Assembly: GCF_000317895.1 (NCBI RefSeq) | Contig: NC_019567.1 | Location: forward strand, 2,232,001 to 2,296,000 | Direction: 5' to 3' | Source: Bdellovibrio bacteriovorus str. Tiberius | GTDB taxonomy: Bacteria > Bdellovibrionota > Bdellovibrionia > Bdellovibrionales > Bdellovibrionaceae | DNA length: 64,000 nt | Part shown: piece after piece, positions 24,432 to 33,111 of the stretch | Position numbering within the stretch: position 1 is the stretch's first letter | How the letters are laid out: each line of letters starts with the position of its first letter | Made by a program: the position numbers and the translations under genes | Notes under the pieces: generated by a model | What the model was told of the DNA's origin: nothing | Databases searched by the model: none | The model's input: only the letters and a program-made list of their open reading frames with translations

Positions 24432-25442
24432 TTATTTTATTCCCGCTACAGTCTTGCTTACCTCTTTGCCCTGCTGGCATTGCTCGGGGCCGCTTTGGGT
24501 GGTGCATGGACTTTTCTGGGAGTGATCGGACTTTTTGTGATCCATCCGGTCTTGGATCATATCTTACGCACAAAGCACATTCCCGAAGTTCGCCCGAAAA
24601 GCCGTCTGCCTGAGGCCCTGTTGATTTTTGCACTTCCCTTCATGTCTGTGTTTCTATTTACCGGAGTGATTCATTCTCTGGATGCCACAGCTTTGGAACT
24701 GACAGGTCTTGTTCTTTCTTTCGGCGCCATCACCGGAGTGCTCGCCATCAACACCGCGCACGAACTGGTGCATCGACGCGAAAAGCCCCTGCGTGGACTG
24801 GGTGTGGGACTTTTGCTGCTGGCGAACTTTTCTCACTACGCCATTGAACATGTTTACGGCCATCACAAAAACGTGGCCACACCCGAAGATCCCGCCACCG
24901 CCCGCAGGAATGAATGGATCTACACCTATCACTTCCGATCTTTCTTTGGTGGCCTTTGGGACGCCTTCAAGTTTGAAAGCAAACGTCTGAAAAACAAGCC
25001 CGTGTGGCACCGGGTTCGTCATCGCATTGTCTGGTATGTGCTTTGGCAGATGTTATTAGGTCTTGCGGTGCATGGCCTATACGGCACCCCGGCGCTGATA
25101 TTCTGGCTGGGTCAGGGTGTTGTTGGTGTGCTGCTGCTTCAGACTGCGGACTACATTGAACACTATGGTTTGTTACGGATAAAAAAGGGCGACGGATTTT
25201 ACGAAGGGGCCAAGTCCCTTCATTCCTGGGACAGCTATCAGATCATCACAAACTACACCCTGATCAACCTGGGCTACCATTCACATCATCACTTGAAAGC
25301 CACATTGCCATTCACGGAACTGCAGGAACAGCCCGGGGCGATGAAGCTTCCTTATGGCTATTCAACCATGGCCCTGCTGGCGTTTGTTCCGCCTTTGTAT
25401 TTTAAGAAAATAAATCCGCTGCTTTCTCAACATCAGAAATAA
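24420..25442 (+). CDS. AlkB-like membrane di-iron hydroxylase
   Basis: 340 residues. The His motifs of membrane di-iron alkane hydroxylases are present: HELVHRR (about 118-124), EHVYGHHKNVATPEDPATAR (about 142-161) and NLGYHSHHHLKA near the C-terminus. Four to six helices surround them. In alkane monooxygenases these ligate two Fe; the substrate here may be an alkane, fatty alcohol or acyl chain. The ATG at 24420 sits inside a hairpin that doubles as a terminator. The last 41 bases overlap the convergent GDPD gene. No rubredoxin gene is nearby. Confidence 0.82.
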   Translation: MKAFLFYSRYSLAYLFALLALLGAALGGAWTFLGVIGLFVIHPVLDHILRTKHIPEVRPKSRLPEALLIFALPFMSVFLFTGVIHSLDATALELTGLVLSFGAITGVLAINTAHELVHRREKPLRGLGVGLLLLANFSHYAIEHVYGHHKNVATPEDPATARRNEWIYTYHFRSFFGGLWDAFKFESKRLKNKPVWHRVRHRIVWYVLWQMLLGLAVHGLYGTPALIFWLGQGVVGVLLLQTADYIEHYGLLRIKKGDGFYEGAKSLHSWDSYQIITNYTLINLGYHSHHHLKATLPFTELQEQPGAMKLPYGYSTMALLAFVPPLYFKKINPLLSQHQK

Positions 25443-26199
25443 TGCTGATCGCCCCGGCCTGAAGGTAGGCTTTTCCGCGATCCAGATCATTCACTGTCCA
25501 TAACGCCACTGGAATACCGCGCTCTTTATAGGCGCGCACTTCGTTCGGAGTTACAAAGCGATAATCCAGATTCAAAGCGTTCACCCCCACATAAGGGGCC
25601 AGCCAAAGTTTTTTAAGATAGATTTTATTTTCAGGGTCGTCTTCACCGGTCGCCAGCAAGGCTCGTGGCACTTGCGGCAAAAGATGACTTAAGCGCCAGA
25701 TCGACATGGGATTGAAACTTGAAAACATCACGTCTTTTTCGCGATGATATTTTTTCACCAGCTCAGCCACACCCTTTTCAAGTCGCGAATCAAACAGTGC
25801 GTTGCTCTTGATCTCAATATTTATTGCAGCAGGAATATCCTTGGATGCCAGAACCTCTTCCAAGGTGCACGCACCCGCCCATGTTTTCAGATCTGCCGCA
25901 GACACTTCAGTCACACGCAGATCTTTCTGTGCGATCCGCTTCAAGTCCCCGTCATGAAACACCACCGGAACTTCATCCTGGGACAGACGCACATCCAGTT
26001 CAAACATCTGAAAACCCATTTCGCGGGCCTTCACAAAAGACACATAGGAATTTTCCTGGGCACCGGCTTTCCAGAATCCGCGATGGGCCTGCCAGGCAGG
26101 TGGTTGTATCCCTTCAACCGGCCAGCGTTGCGCCTGCCAGGTTTTGTGGCGATAAAACAAAAAACCTGCAATTGCCAGCAGCGCCACCAAAGCAATCAT
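25402..26199 (-). CDS. Glycerophosphodiester phosphodiesterase
   Basis: 265 residues. An N-terminal hydrophobic helix anchors a GDPD domain with AHRGFWKAG, ENSYVSF, FELDV and VVFHDGDLKR, which provide the metal and catalytic residues, then IEIKSN and WTVND. Such enzymes hydrolyse glycerophosphodiesters from lipids to glycerol-3-phosphate and alcohol. Its ATG overlaps the stop of the AsmA-like gene (TAATG), so the two are coupled. Its 3' end overlaps the AlkB-like gene by 41 bases. Confidence 0.9.
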   Translation of the reverse strand: MIALVALLAIAGFLFYRHKTWQAQRWPVEGIQPPAWQAHRGFWKAGAQENSYVSFVKAREMGFQMFELDVRLSQDEVPVVFHDGDLKRIAQKDLRVTEVSAADLKTWAGACTLEEVLASKDIPAAINIEIKSNALFDSRLEKGVAELVKKYHREKDVMFSSFNPMSIWRLSHLLPQVPRALLATGEDDPENKIYLKKLWLAPYVGVNALNLDYRFVTPNEVRAYKERGIPVALWTVNDLDRGKAYLQAGAISIISDVEKAADLFS

Positions 26200-28100
26200 T
26201 AGCGCCGTGCCTTATCTTCCACAAACTGCGGAAGCTCACGCGTGCCTTGAATCTGCCAGCGACGCTGGATCTTGCCATCCTTGACCTGCACGTGGCCTTT
26301 TAAGCGGGCGTCCTCATTCCAGGAGCCCTCCGTGCTAAGCTTCCCCGTGCGCGAAGCCTGCGCCTGGAACCCTTTCCAGGAAAAATCTTTGGAACTTTTC
26401 GCACCCAGCTGACCCGTTAAACCTGTCAGATTCAAAACACCCTCATGCCACCACGAGTTCAACGTCACCGGACGCAACACTTCGGCGGTTGGAGAATTTG
26501 GTGAAACTTTCATCGATTGCACCTGGGCGTTCAGCAGAACCTCCCCTTTGCTCCAGTCAAAGGAGGCACGGGTTTTCCCCAAGGCGACACCTTCGATATC
26601 CATGGAATTCAATCGCAAAAGACCTTTTAAGGACTGCACCTTGCCTTCAGCAAAACGCAGATCCCCATCCAGACTCATCAGGCCGATTTCACCACCATTG
26701 GTCATCAACTTTTGTACTGGTAATGCCAGCTGCAATTCATCGATATGAGTTTTCACCGCCACGGCCTTGAAATCACGGTCCGCGCGCAAGTTCAGATCAC
26801 CGACAAAGACACCACCACGGGGTTCAACGCGCTTGATCTGGAAACTCCAATGGTCCTGATCCAGGGCAATGTCACCGACCATGCTTTCAATCACCTGAAG
26901 CTCGCGCTGACCCTTATTGGAAAAGACAAATTCAAGTCCGGCATGTTCGCCGCTCATGCGCATCTTCTGATCCGACACGATTTCTGCGCGCCCCGTGAAG
27001 CTGCCCAGATGCCCCAGAATACTGGTTTGTTTGGTGCGATTCAAAAGCACCAGAAGTTTTTCGATATCCAGCTTTTTCACATCGACCTGGATCGGCTCGT
27101 ATTTCAATGGTTCAATGGAAGCGATATTGATTTTATCGACATGCATTTCACCCAGATCACCTTCCATGCGCAGGTCACGAATCTCCAGCGGCAAAGAACG
27201 AATTTCATCCACTGGGCCCGCCAAACGCGCCTTGGAAGACATCCACACCTGACGACCATTCAGGTCGCGCGATGCCAGTTGATATTTTTGCAGGATCGCC
27301 AGAATCTGACTAAGAGGAATGTGTTTCAGATCGGTTTCCACCGCCAGCAATTGATCGCCCAGAGTGTAGTTGGCAATCACACTATAGTGTCCTTCGCGCC
27401 AGTTTCCAAAGAAATGCGCCTGCACAGCGGCTTCCGGGGATTCCTTGTACTGCAAATACAGATTTGCATGCGACAGATAGTCGCCGACCTGACTGTCTTT
27501 CATCAGGTGGGTTTTTGCAGTGACCTCAATAATTTTTGGTTCAAAGGATTTTACTTTTACTGCAAAATTCATCAGCTCGGTGGAATACTGCGGATGCTTG
27601 GCGGAAGTGATTTTCAGCGTGCGAACAGAGACACCGCGAACATCGTTGCGGTATTTCTGGCTTTGCTCTGAGGGGGAAAGCGTGACTGCGGGTTTTGGCG
27701 TGCTGGCCGGAATCTGTTCTGGATCCGTCGGGTCACAGTCTTTGAAGTCCTCACGCAAGGTCAGATTCACGCTGTTGGCTTCCACCACACGCACGGGGGC
27801 TTTACCCTGAATCAGATTTAAAAACGACAACGGCAGACGAAGCTCATCAATCTCCATCACGGGCGCAGCCCAGCACGTCTGCGCAGATTCCATGCGCACA
27901 TTGGTGATGATCACTGCAAAGCGCGGCAGAATGCCATTGCTCAGACTGACATAAGCCGAACCAAAGCTGACTTTGACGTCCTTGTGAATGTGACTTGCGG
28001 CTTTTTCAATTCGTGCAGCCAGCCGTGAAGGCGACAGCAGGGATTTAGTGGTGTAACCAAGAAGGAACGCCAGAATCAGACCGGTCAGTAGAATGGTCAT
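26199..28100 (-). CDS. AsmA-like envelope protein
   Basis: 633 residues from the ATG at 28100. One N-terminal membrane helix (MTILLTGLILAFLLGYTTKS) is followed by a long, repetitive beta-strand-rich periplasmic part of the AsmA/TamB/lipid-transport type (repeated short strands such as IDELRLPLSFLNLI and VLMNGG). This architecture suits phospholipid shuttling or outer-membrane assembly. The frame is open 18 codons further upstream, but the hydrophobic start argues for 28100. It overlaps the GDPD start, linking two envelope-lipid functions. Confidence 0.7.
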   Translation of the reverse strand: MTILLTGLILAFLLGYTTKSLLSPSRLAARIEKAASHIHKDVKVSFGSAYVSLSNGILPRFAVIITNVRMESAQTCWAAPVMEIDELRLPLSFLNLIQGKAPVRVVEANSVNLTLREDFKDCDPTDPEQIPASTPKPAVTLSPSEQSQKYRNDVRGVSVRTLKITSAKHPQYSTELMNFAVKVKSFEPKIIEVTAKTHLMKDSQVGDYLSHANLYLQYKESPEAAVQAHFFGNWREGHYSVIANYTLGDQLLAVETDLKHIPLSQILAILQKYQLASRDLNGRQVWMSSKARLAGPVDEIRSLPLEIRDLRMEGDLGEMHVDKINIASIEPLKYEPIQVDVKKLDIEKLLVLLNRTKQTSILGHLGSFTGRAEIVSDQKMRMSGEHAGLEFVFSNKGQRELQVIESMVGDIALDQDHWSFQIKRVEPRGGVFVGDLNLRADRDFKAVAVKTHIDELQLALPVQKLMTNGGEIGLMSLDGDLRFAEGKVQSLKGLLRLNSMDIEGVALGKTRASFDWSKGEVLLNAQVQSMKVSPNSPTAEVLRPVTLNSWWHEGVLNLTGLTGQLGAKSSKDFSWKGFQAQASRTGKLSTEGSWNEDARLKGHVQVKDGKIQRRWQIQGTRELPQFVEDKARR

Positions 28101-28194
28101 TCCAGGCTGTTCTGCTATTAGATGTCGGTCTGAGAGGCGTCTGCGCGAGTCCATGACCCATTCTCACAGAGAAGGTCATGGACCGACAAGGAAA

Positions 28195-28683
28195 TTACTT
28201 ATACTCGAAGGAGATGATTTCGAACTCTTTGTCGCCTTTAGGGCTTTGTACTGTCACGGTGTCGGATTCTTTTTTACCGATCAACGCGCGCGCCAAAGGA
28301 GACAGAATGGAGATCATGCCATTTTTAACGTCTGATTCATCAACACCCACGATCTGGTATTGGAATTCTTCTTCGGACTCAGTGTCTACGATTTTAACAA
28401 CCGCACCGAAAACGATACGATCTGCTTTGATTTGTGCTGTGTCGATAACATCTGCACCCGCCAATTTGCCCTGAATTTCAGCAATACGACCTTCAATCAT
28501 ACCTTGGCGTTCTTTTGCAGCCTCGTATTCAGCATTTTCAGAGATATCGCCTTGAGCACGAGCCTCTTCGATAGCCAGAATCACGGACGGTCTTTCTTCC
28601 AACAGAAGCTTTTTCAACTCTGCATCCAGCAGCGCTTTTCCGCGGATGGTCATAGGAAGTTTATCAGGTGTAGCAATAGCCAT
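28195..28683 (-). CDS. greA: Transcription elongation factor GreA
   Basis: 162 residues with the N-terminal coiled coil (EARAQGDISENAEYEAAKERQ, the tip holding acidic residues) and the C-terminal FKBP-like domain (ISILSPLARALIGKKESDTV). GreA enters RNA polymerase's secondary channel and stimulates cleavage of backtracked RNA. TGGAG lies upstream of the ATG. It is followed on the same strand by the AsmA-like gene. Confidence 0.95.
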   Translation of the reverse strand: MAIATPDKLPMTIRGKALLDAELKKLLLEERPSVILAIEEARAQGDISENAEYEAAKERQGMIEGRIAEIQGKLAGADVIDTAQIKADRIVFGAVVKIVDTESEEEFQYQIVGVDESDVKNGMISILSPLARALIGKKESDTVTVQSPKGDKEFEIISFEYK

Positions 28684-28812
28684 TTCAGCTCCATTGTTAG
28701 AAGGACATTTGTTTTACAGGATTCCGGCGGGCTTTTCAATGCAGTTATGACGCTTAGCAGTACTAATGGTTCAGAAGTATCCTTTTCAGATGCAGGGCAT
28801 TACAATTGATCC

Positions 28813-29076
28813 ATGGGCGCCAAGAAAAAGACCGAAATCATCTGCCGTTGCAATAATGTGAGTCGTGAGACCATTGAGCGGGCCATTAAAGACGGCGCCA
28901 CCACCCTGAACGACATCTTCGATACCACATCGGCCGGGGTGGGACCCTGCGGGGGTTCTTGCCGCCGCAAGCTGGGACCTCTTTTGGATTATTATCTGAA
29001 AAACGGAACTTTCCCCGAAAAGATCACTGAAGACCTTACCGGAAAAGCGCCTGTGCCCGAAAAAAAGGACACTTAG
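28813..29076 (+). CDS. BFD-like [2Fe-2S] protein with unusual Cys spacing
   Basis: 87 residues. C11-x-C13 (IICRCNN) and C46-x3-C50 (GPCGGSC), with 32 residues between the pairs, resemble the bacterioferritin-associated ferredoxin domain. That domain normally has C-x-C then C-x2-C, so the extra Gly in the second pair is odd. The tail is charged. It has no clear ribosome site. It overlaps the convergent BFD-type gene by 4 bases. Confidence 0.8.
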   Translation: MGAKKKTEIICRCNNVSRETIERAIKDGATTLNDIFDTTSAGVGPCGGSCRRKLGPLLDYYLKNGTFPEKITEDLTGKAPVPEKKDT

Positions 29077-29510
29077 GCGGTCTTTTTACCCAATCTGAAA
29101 TCGATGATTTTTTGAACCTCGGGACGACAAGTCCCGCAGTTGGTGCTGGCATTGGTCTGACGACTGACGACTTCCGTGGAATGTGCCCCCGCAATAATCG
29201 CCTGATCCACGGTGTGTGCCGAAACGGAACGGCAATGGCAAAGCTCTTCTTCGCAATATGGGAAAGCCCATTCCCCGCGCAAACGCAGAATCATTTCACG
29301 CAGCAACAGGCTTGAGTGATCCTGTGCTTCCGGCACCGGCCACTTTTTAAGGTCCGCCCCAAAGTTTTTGCGCATGGTCTGCATCATATCCATAAACTGA
29401 GAGCAGCCCATGATCGAAACCTTTTCAACCGCTCCGGGAGCCTGGGTGTTGTCACCCTGGCATTGCACTTCAATAAAATCACGGCCTTCAAGCTCTACTT
29501 TGATCTTCAT
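29073..29510 (-). CDS. Two-part protein with C-terminal BFD-type [2Fe-2S] domain
   Basis: 145 residues. The C-terminal half carries a canonical BFD motif: C-x-C (LCHCRS), 31 residues, C-x2-C (NCGTCRPEV). The N-terminal half (about 1-85) holds an isolated conserved-looking GCSQFMDMM and recalls the NifU/SufE-type scaffold or an acyl-carrier-like fold, but I cannot name it. Iron-sulfur delivery or storage is likely. It faces the other BFD gene tail to tail. Confidence 0.7.
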   Translation of the reverse strand: MKIKVELEGRDFIEVQCQGDNTQAPGAVEKVSIMGCSQFMDMMQTMRKNFGADLKKWPVPEAQDHSSLLLREMILRLRGEWAFPYCEEELCHCRSVSAHTVDQAIIAGAHSTEVVSRQTNASTNCGTCRPEVQKIIDFRLGKKTA

Positions 29511-29619
29511 AATAAGTTCTAAGTTTAGTGTAAAAACCCAGGCTGCCCAAGGCCAGTTGTGCTGTTAATCAAACCCACCTTGGTCTTGTCGAAGCCGATC
29601 TCAACTGCAAGAATAGGAC

Positions 29620-30375
29620 ATGGTGAAAAACGAACATGTAGAGCTGATTCCCATCTTTGATGACAACTACGTCTTTGTCCTGATCGACAGCGACGCTAAT
29701 AAGGCCGTGGTTGTGGATCCGGGCGAGGCCGGCCCGGTGGCTGATTTCCTGTGCGAAAGACAGCTCGACCTTGGCGGGATTTTACTGACTCATCATCACT
29801 CGGATCACATCGGCGGCGTGGGCGAGCTTAAAGCCATCTTCAACTGCCCCGTGTATGCCCCCGAAAAGAATCAAAAGCAGATATCTGGGGCGGATCACTG
29901 GCTGAAAGAGGGCGACCAGCTAAAAATTGCCCCTTGGGAATTCACCATTCTGGAACTGCCCGGGCACACGCTGGGACACATCGCTTACTGGGATCAACAG
30001 CACAAATGGCTTTTTTCCGGGGATGTGATTTTTGGACTGGGCTGCGGAAGATTGTTCGAAGGGACTCACGAACAGGGCTATACAAGTCTTCAGCGCATCA
30101 AGAAACTGCCGCCGCAGACCTTGATTTACTGCACCCATGAATACACCGAACGCAATCTGGAATTCTGCCGTATTCTGACCAGTCAGGACAACACCCCGAT
30201 CACCGGTGATTCCGAGGCGCTGGAGCTTTACGCCAATGTTCTCTCCAATCGCCGGGAGCTGGGACTTCCCAGCGTTCCGCTAAAACTTTCCATTGAAGAA
30301 AGCACCAATCCATTTTTGCTGGCCCGGAACGTTGAACAGTTCCGTTACTTGCGTGAACTGCGCAACCGTCAGTGA
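29620..30375 (+). CDS. gloB: Hydroxyacylglutathione hydrolase (glyoxalase II)
   Basis: 251 residues, metallo-beta-lactamase fold. THHHSDHIGG provides the first metal cluster, then ELPGHTLGHI, FSGDVIFGLGCGRLFEG and CTHEYTERNLEF, the last being the glyoxalase II glutathione-binding signature. It hydrolyses S-lactoylglutathione to lactate and glutathione. The start ATG at 29620 has GGA just before it. Confidence 0.95.
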   Translation: MVKNEHVELIPIFDDNYVFVLIDSDANKAVVVDPGEAGPVADFLCERQLDLGGILLTHHHSDHIGGVGELKAIFNCPVYAPEKNQKQISGADHWLKEGDQLKIAPWEFTILELPGHTLGHIAYWDQQHKWLFSGDVIFGLGCGRLFEGTHEQGYTSLQRIKKLPPQTLIYCTHEYTERNLEFCRILTSQDNTPITGDSEALELYANVLSNRRELGLPSVPLKLSIEESTNPFLLARNVEQFRYLRELRNRQ

Positions 30376-31746
30376 TCAGTCTGTCTTGGTCGGCAGCGTT
30401 CCCATATTGGCGATATAACGGCGGCGGAAAGCAAAGATGCTTTCCACGTCTTTTCTGACGAAACGGTTGGATACAAGCCATCCCAAAAAGCCCATCGGCA
30501 TGCGGTAACGAACCCGGTCCACCAGCAAGGTCCCGCCACAGAACGGACGGAATTCGTGCGTGTGATGCCAAAGCCGGTAGGGGCCTTTCAACTGATTGTC
30601 GACGAACTTAAACGGCGGCTGCCATTCGTCGATCTCGGTTTTCCATTTAGCCGGAACACCGTGAATTTTCAGTTTATAATCGATCAACGTCCCCTGCCCC
30701 ATTTCCGGCGTCGACATTTTCTCAATCAGGAAATTCAGCGTTGGCGGAGTAATCCGCTCCAGATTGTGGGCGTCTTTGAAAAAATGAAAAAGTTTTTCAG
30801 GAGGTGCCGGGACAAACTGCTCGGCCACGAAAATTTCTTCGCCCATTTTAAATGGCAGACAGATTTCATTCAGTGCTTCCAGCAGATTTTCATAGTGAAA
30901 TTTGTATCCCAGCGCCTGCGCCTTTTCCGGCAACATGCGCACAGAGGCCACCAGGGACTTCGCCAGTTCGCCGAATAAAACATTCAATGCAAACAAAGGC
31001 ACCGCCGGCCCCAAACGAGTCCCCAAAGCCTGCACCAGAGTTTCAGAAAACTCACGATTGGTCACCGGATGCGGAGCTCCTGCATTCAAAGCGCCTTCCA
31101 CATCATGATGTTCCAAGGCGAAAACATACAGTCCGATAATGTCTTTCAGATGAATCCAGCTCATCCACTGCTTGCCATCTCCCAGGATGCCACCGACCCC
31201 ACTGCGGAACGGGAACAGCATTTGATCCAAGGCGCCGCCCTGCCTTGCCAGCACAATACCTGTGCGCACAAAGACGGAACGCCCCGGAGCTTTGGCTGCT
31301 TCGGCTTCCCATTCTTTGCAAAGGTTTGCCAGAAAATCATCCCCGTGCGTGGAATCTTCAGTCAGACTTGTGTCCTGCTGATCCCCGTATAGGCCCATGG
31401 CGGAAGAAGAAATAAAGCATTTCAAGCCTTCAGGCAGGCTTTGCACCAGATGTCTGGTGCCAATCACCCGGGATTGATATATGCGTTTTTTCTTTTCTTC
31501 GGTCCAGCGTTCACCGGCGATGGATTCACCCATCAGGTTGTAGACAACTTCAATTTTTGCCATGCGGGAATCGTGCAAAGGATTGGTATTCAAATCCCCT
31601 TCAATGATCTCGCAGGGAAAAGGCAACTGCTCGCGGGCTTTGGCTTGATCGCGACTGACGACGTAAAGATCATGGCCTTTTTCTGCCAGAACTTTTCCCA
31701 ATTCCCGCCCGATCAATCCGGTCGCACCGGTAATGAGAATTCGCAT
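30376..31746 (-). CDS. TIGR01777-type epimerase fused to SRPBCC domain
   Basis: 456 residues. The first ~300 residues are an NAD(P)-binding epimerase (ILITGATGLIGRELGK) with the DUF1731 C-terminal segment (ALNVLFGELAKSLVASVRMLPEKAQ). The rest (from about 307, IFVAEQFVPAPPEKLFHFFKDAHNLERITPP) is an SRPBCC/polyketide-cyclase-like domain. The two halves are separate genes in many bacteria. A GGAGG site precedes the ATG. The gene starts 9 bases after photolyase, implying one transcript; such pairs occur in light-responsive clusters, which is a reasonable but unproven link here. Confidence 0.85.
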   Translation of the reverse strand: MRILITGATGLIGRELGKVLAEKGHDLYVVSRDQAKAREQLPFPCEIIEGDLNTNPLHDSRMAKIEVVYNLMGESIAGERWTEEKKKRIYQSRVIGTRHLVQSLPEGLKCFISSSAMGLYGDQQDTSLTEDSTHGDDFLANLCKEWEAEAAKAPGRSVFVRTGIVLARQGGALDQMLFPFRSGVGGILGDGKQWMSWIHLKDIIGLYVFALEHHDVEGALNAGAPHPVTNREFSETLVQALGTRLGPAVPLFALNVLFGELAKSLVASVRMLPEKAQALGYKFHYENLLEALNEICLPFKMGEEIFVAEQFVPAPPEKLFHFFKDAHNLERITPPTLNFLIEKMSTPEMGQGTLIDYKLKIHGVPAKWKTEIDEWQPPFKFVDNQLKGPYRLWHHTHEFRPFCGGTLLVDRVRYRMPMGFLGWLVSNRFVRKDVESIFAFRRRYIANMGTLPTKTD

Positions 31747-31755
31747 GGCTGCCTC

Positions 31756-33063
31756 CTACTTTTTCAGAACTTTGGTGAACGCCTGCAAACAGCGTCCACG
31801 GGCTTCGTTATGATCCACCATCGGTTCGGGGTACGCATCCGTTCCGTATTCTGGAACCCATTTTTGCACATACTTGCCATCCGGATCAAACTTCTCAAAC
31901 TGGGTTTGCGGGTTGAAGATCCTAAAATACGGAGCGGCATCACAGCCTGATCCCGCAGCCCACTGCCAGTTGCCATTATTCGCAGACAGGTCATAATCCA
32001 AAAGCTTTTTGGCAAAGTAACGTTCACCTTCATACCAGTGAATCAACAGGTGCTTGCACAGAAAGCTTGCGACCACCATGCGCACCCGGTTGTGCATATA
32101 GCCCGTGGCGTTCAATTCACGCATCCCGGCATCCACCAAAGGATATCCAGTGCGGCCTTCACACCATTTTTGAAAGTCAGACTTGGATTTACGCCACGCG
32201 ATCTTGTCATATTCCGGGCGGAAGCTTTGATTTTCGACTTGCGGAAAGTGCCACAAAATCTGCATGAAGAAATCACGCCAGATCAGCTCACTCAGCCAAA
32301 CGGGCGAGTGCTTTTTCGCTTCACGCGCCAGCTCCCGCACACTCAATGTCCCGAAACGCAAATGCAATCCCAGATGCGAGGTGCCCTTTTCATTGGCCGG
32401 AAAGTCCCGCGTGGCCTGATAGCTTTTTAGCATTTTGGTGGAAAGATCCATCGGCGGGAACTCGATCTGGCTGCGCTCAAAACCAAAGCTTTTTAAGGTC
32501 GGCAGGGCCTCGGGCTTTTTCACTTTGGCATAGCTGCTTTCATACAGGTCATTGGGATAAGACTTCAAATAGAATGACGTCAGATTTGCCAGCACCTTGT
32601 TTTTGTAAGGCGTGTAAACCGTGTAGGGCTTTCGCGCCTCAGTCAGAATCTCGTCTTTTTCAAACAGGCACTGGTCTTTGAAGGTCAGAAATTCAATCCC
32701 GGCTTTTGCTGCCCACGCTGCCACCTTTTCATCCCGTTTGCACGCGGCGGGCTCATAGTCATGGTTGGCGTAAATGGCTTCAATTTCCATTTCCGTCGAC
32801 AGGGCTTTTAGGACCTCTAACGGCTTGCCATGACGAACCAGCAAATCTGATTTTTTGGTTTTCAATTGCTGCTTGATATCCTGAATCTGGTCATAGATGA
32901 ACGTCACCCGTGCATCAGCCGGATCCTCGAGCTTTTCCAAGATCTCGGAATCAAAGATAAACAGCGGCAGTACCGCAGAGCGTTCTTTCAGTGCATGATA
33001 CAGCCCCGCATTATCATCCAGGCGGAGATCGCGACGGAACCAAAAAACTGTGACTTTTGACAT
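31756..33063 (-). CDS. phrB: Deoxyribodipyrimidine photolyase
   Basis: 435 residues. The N-terminal DNA_photolyase domain (VFWFRRDLRLDDNAGL) precedes the FAD-binding domain with WRDFFMQ, GRTGYPLVDAGMREL, MHNRVRM and NNGNWQWAAGSGCDAAPYFRIFNP. These are the signatures of class I CPD photolyase, which splits pyrimidine dimers using light. It leads the transcript that continues into the epimerase-SRPBCC gene. Confidence 0.95.
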   Translation of the reverse strand: MSKVTVFWFRRDLRLDDNAGLYHALKERSAVLPLFIFDSEILEKLEDPADARVTFIYDQIQDIKQQLKTKKSDLLVRHGKPLEVLKALSTEMEIEAIYANHDYEPAACKRDEKVAAWAAKAGIEFLTFKDQCLFEKDEILTEARKPYTVYTPYKNKVLANLTSFYLKSYPNDLYESSYAKVKKPEALPTLKSFGFERSQIEFPPMDLSTKMLKSYQATRDFPANEKGTSHLGLHLRFGTLSVRELAREAKKHSPVWLSELIWRDFFMQILWHFPQVENQSFRPEYDKIAWRKSKSDFQKWCEGRTGYPLVDAGMRELNATGYMHNRVRMVVASFLCKHLLIHWYEGERYFAKKLLDYDLSANNGNWQWAAGSGCDAAPYFRIFNPQTQFEKFDPDGKYVQKWVPEYGTDAYPEPMVDHNEARGRCLQAFTKVLKK

Positions 33064-33111
33064 AGGAATAAAAGTTTAACATTTCGCCTACTTAAGGTAA
33101 ATTGGGATTCT

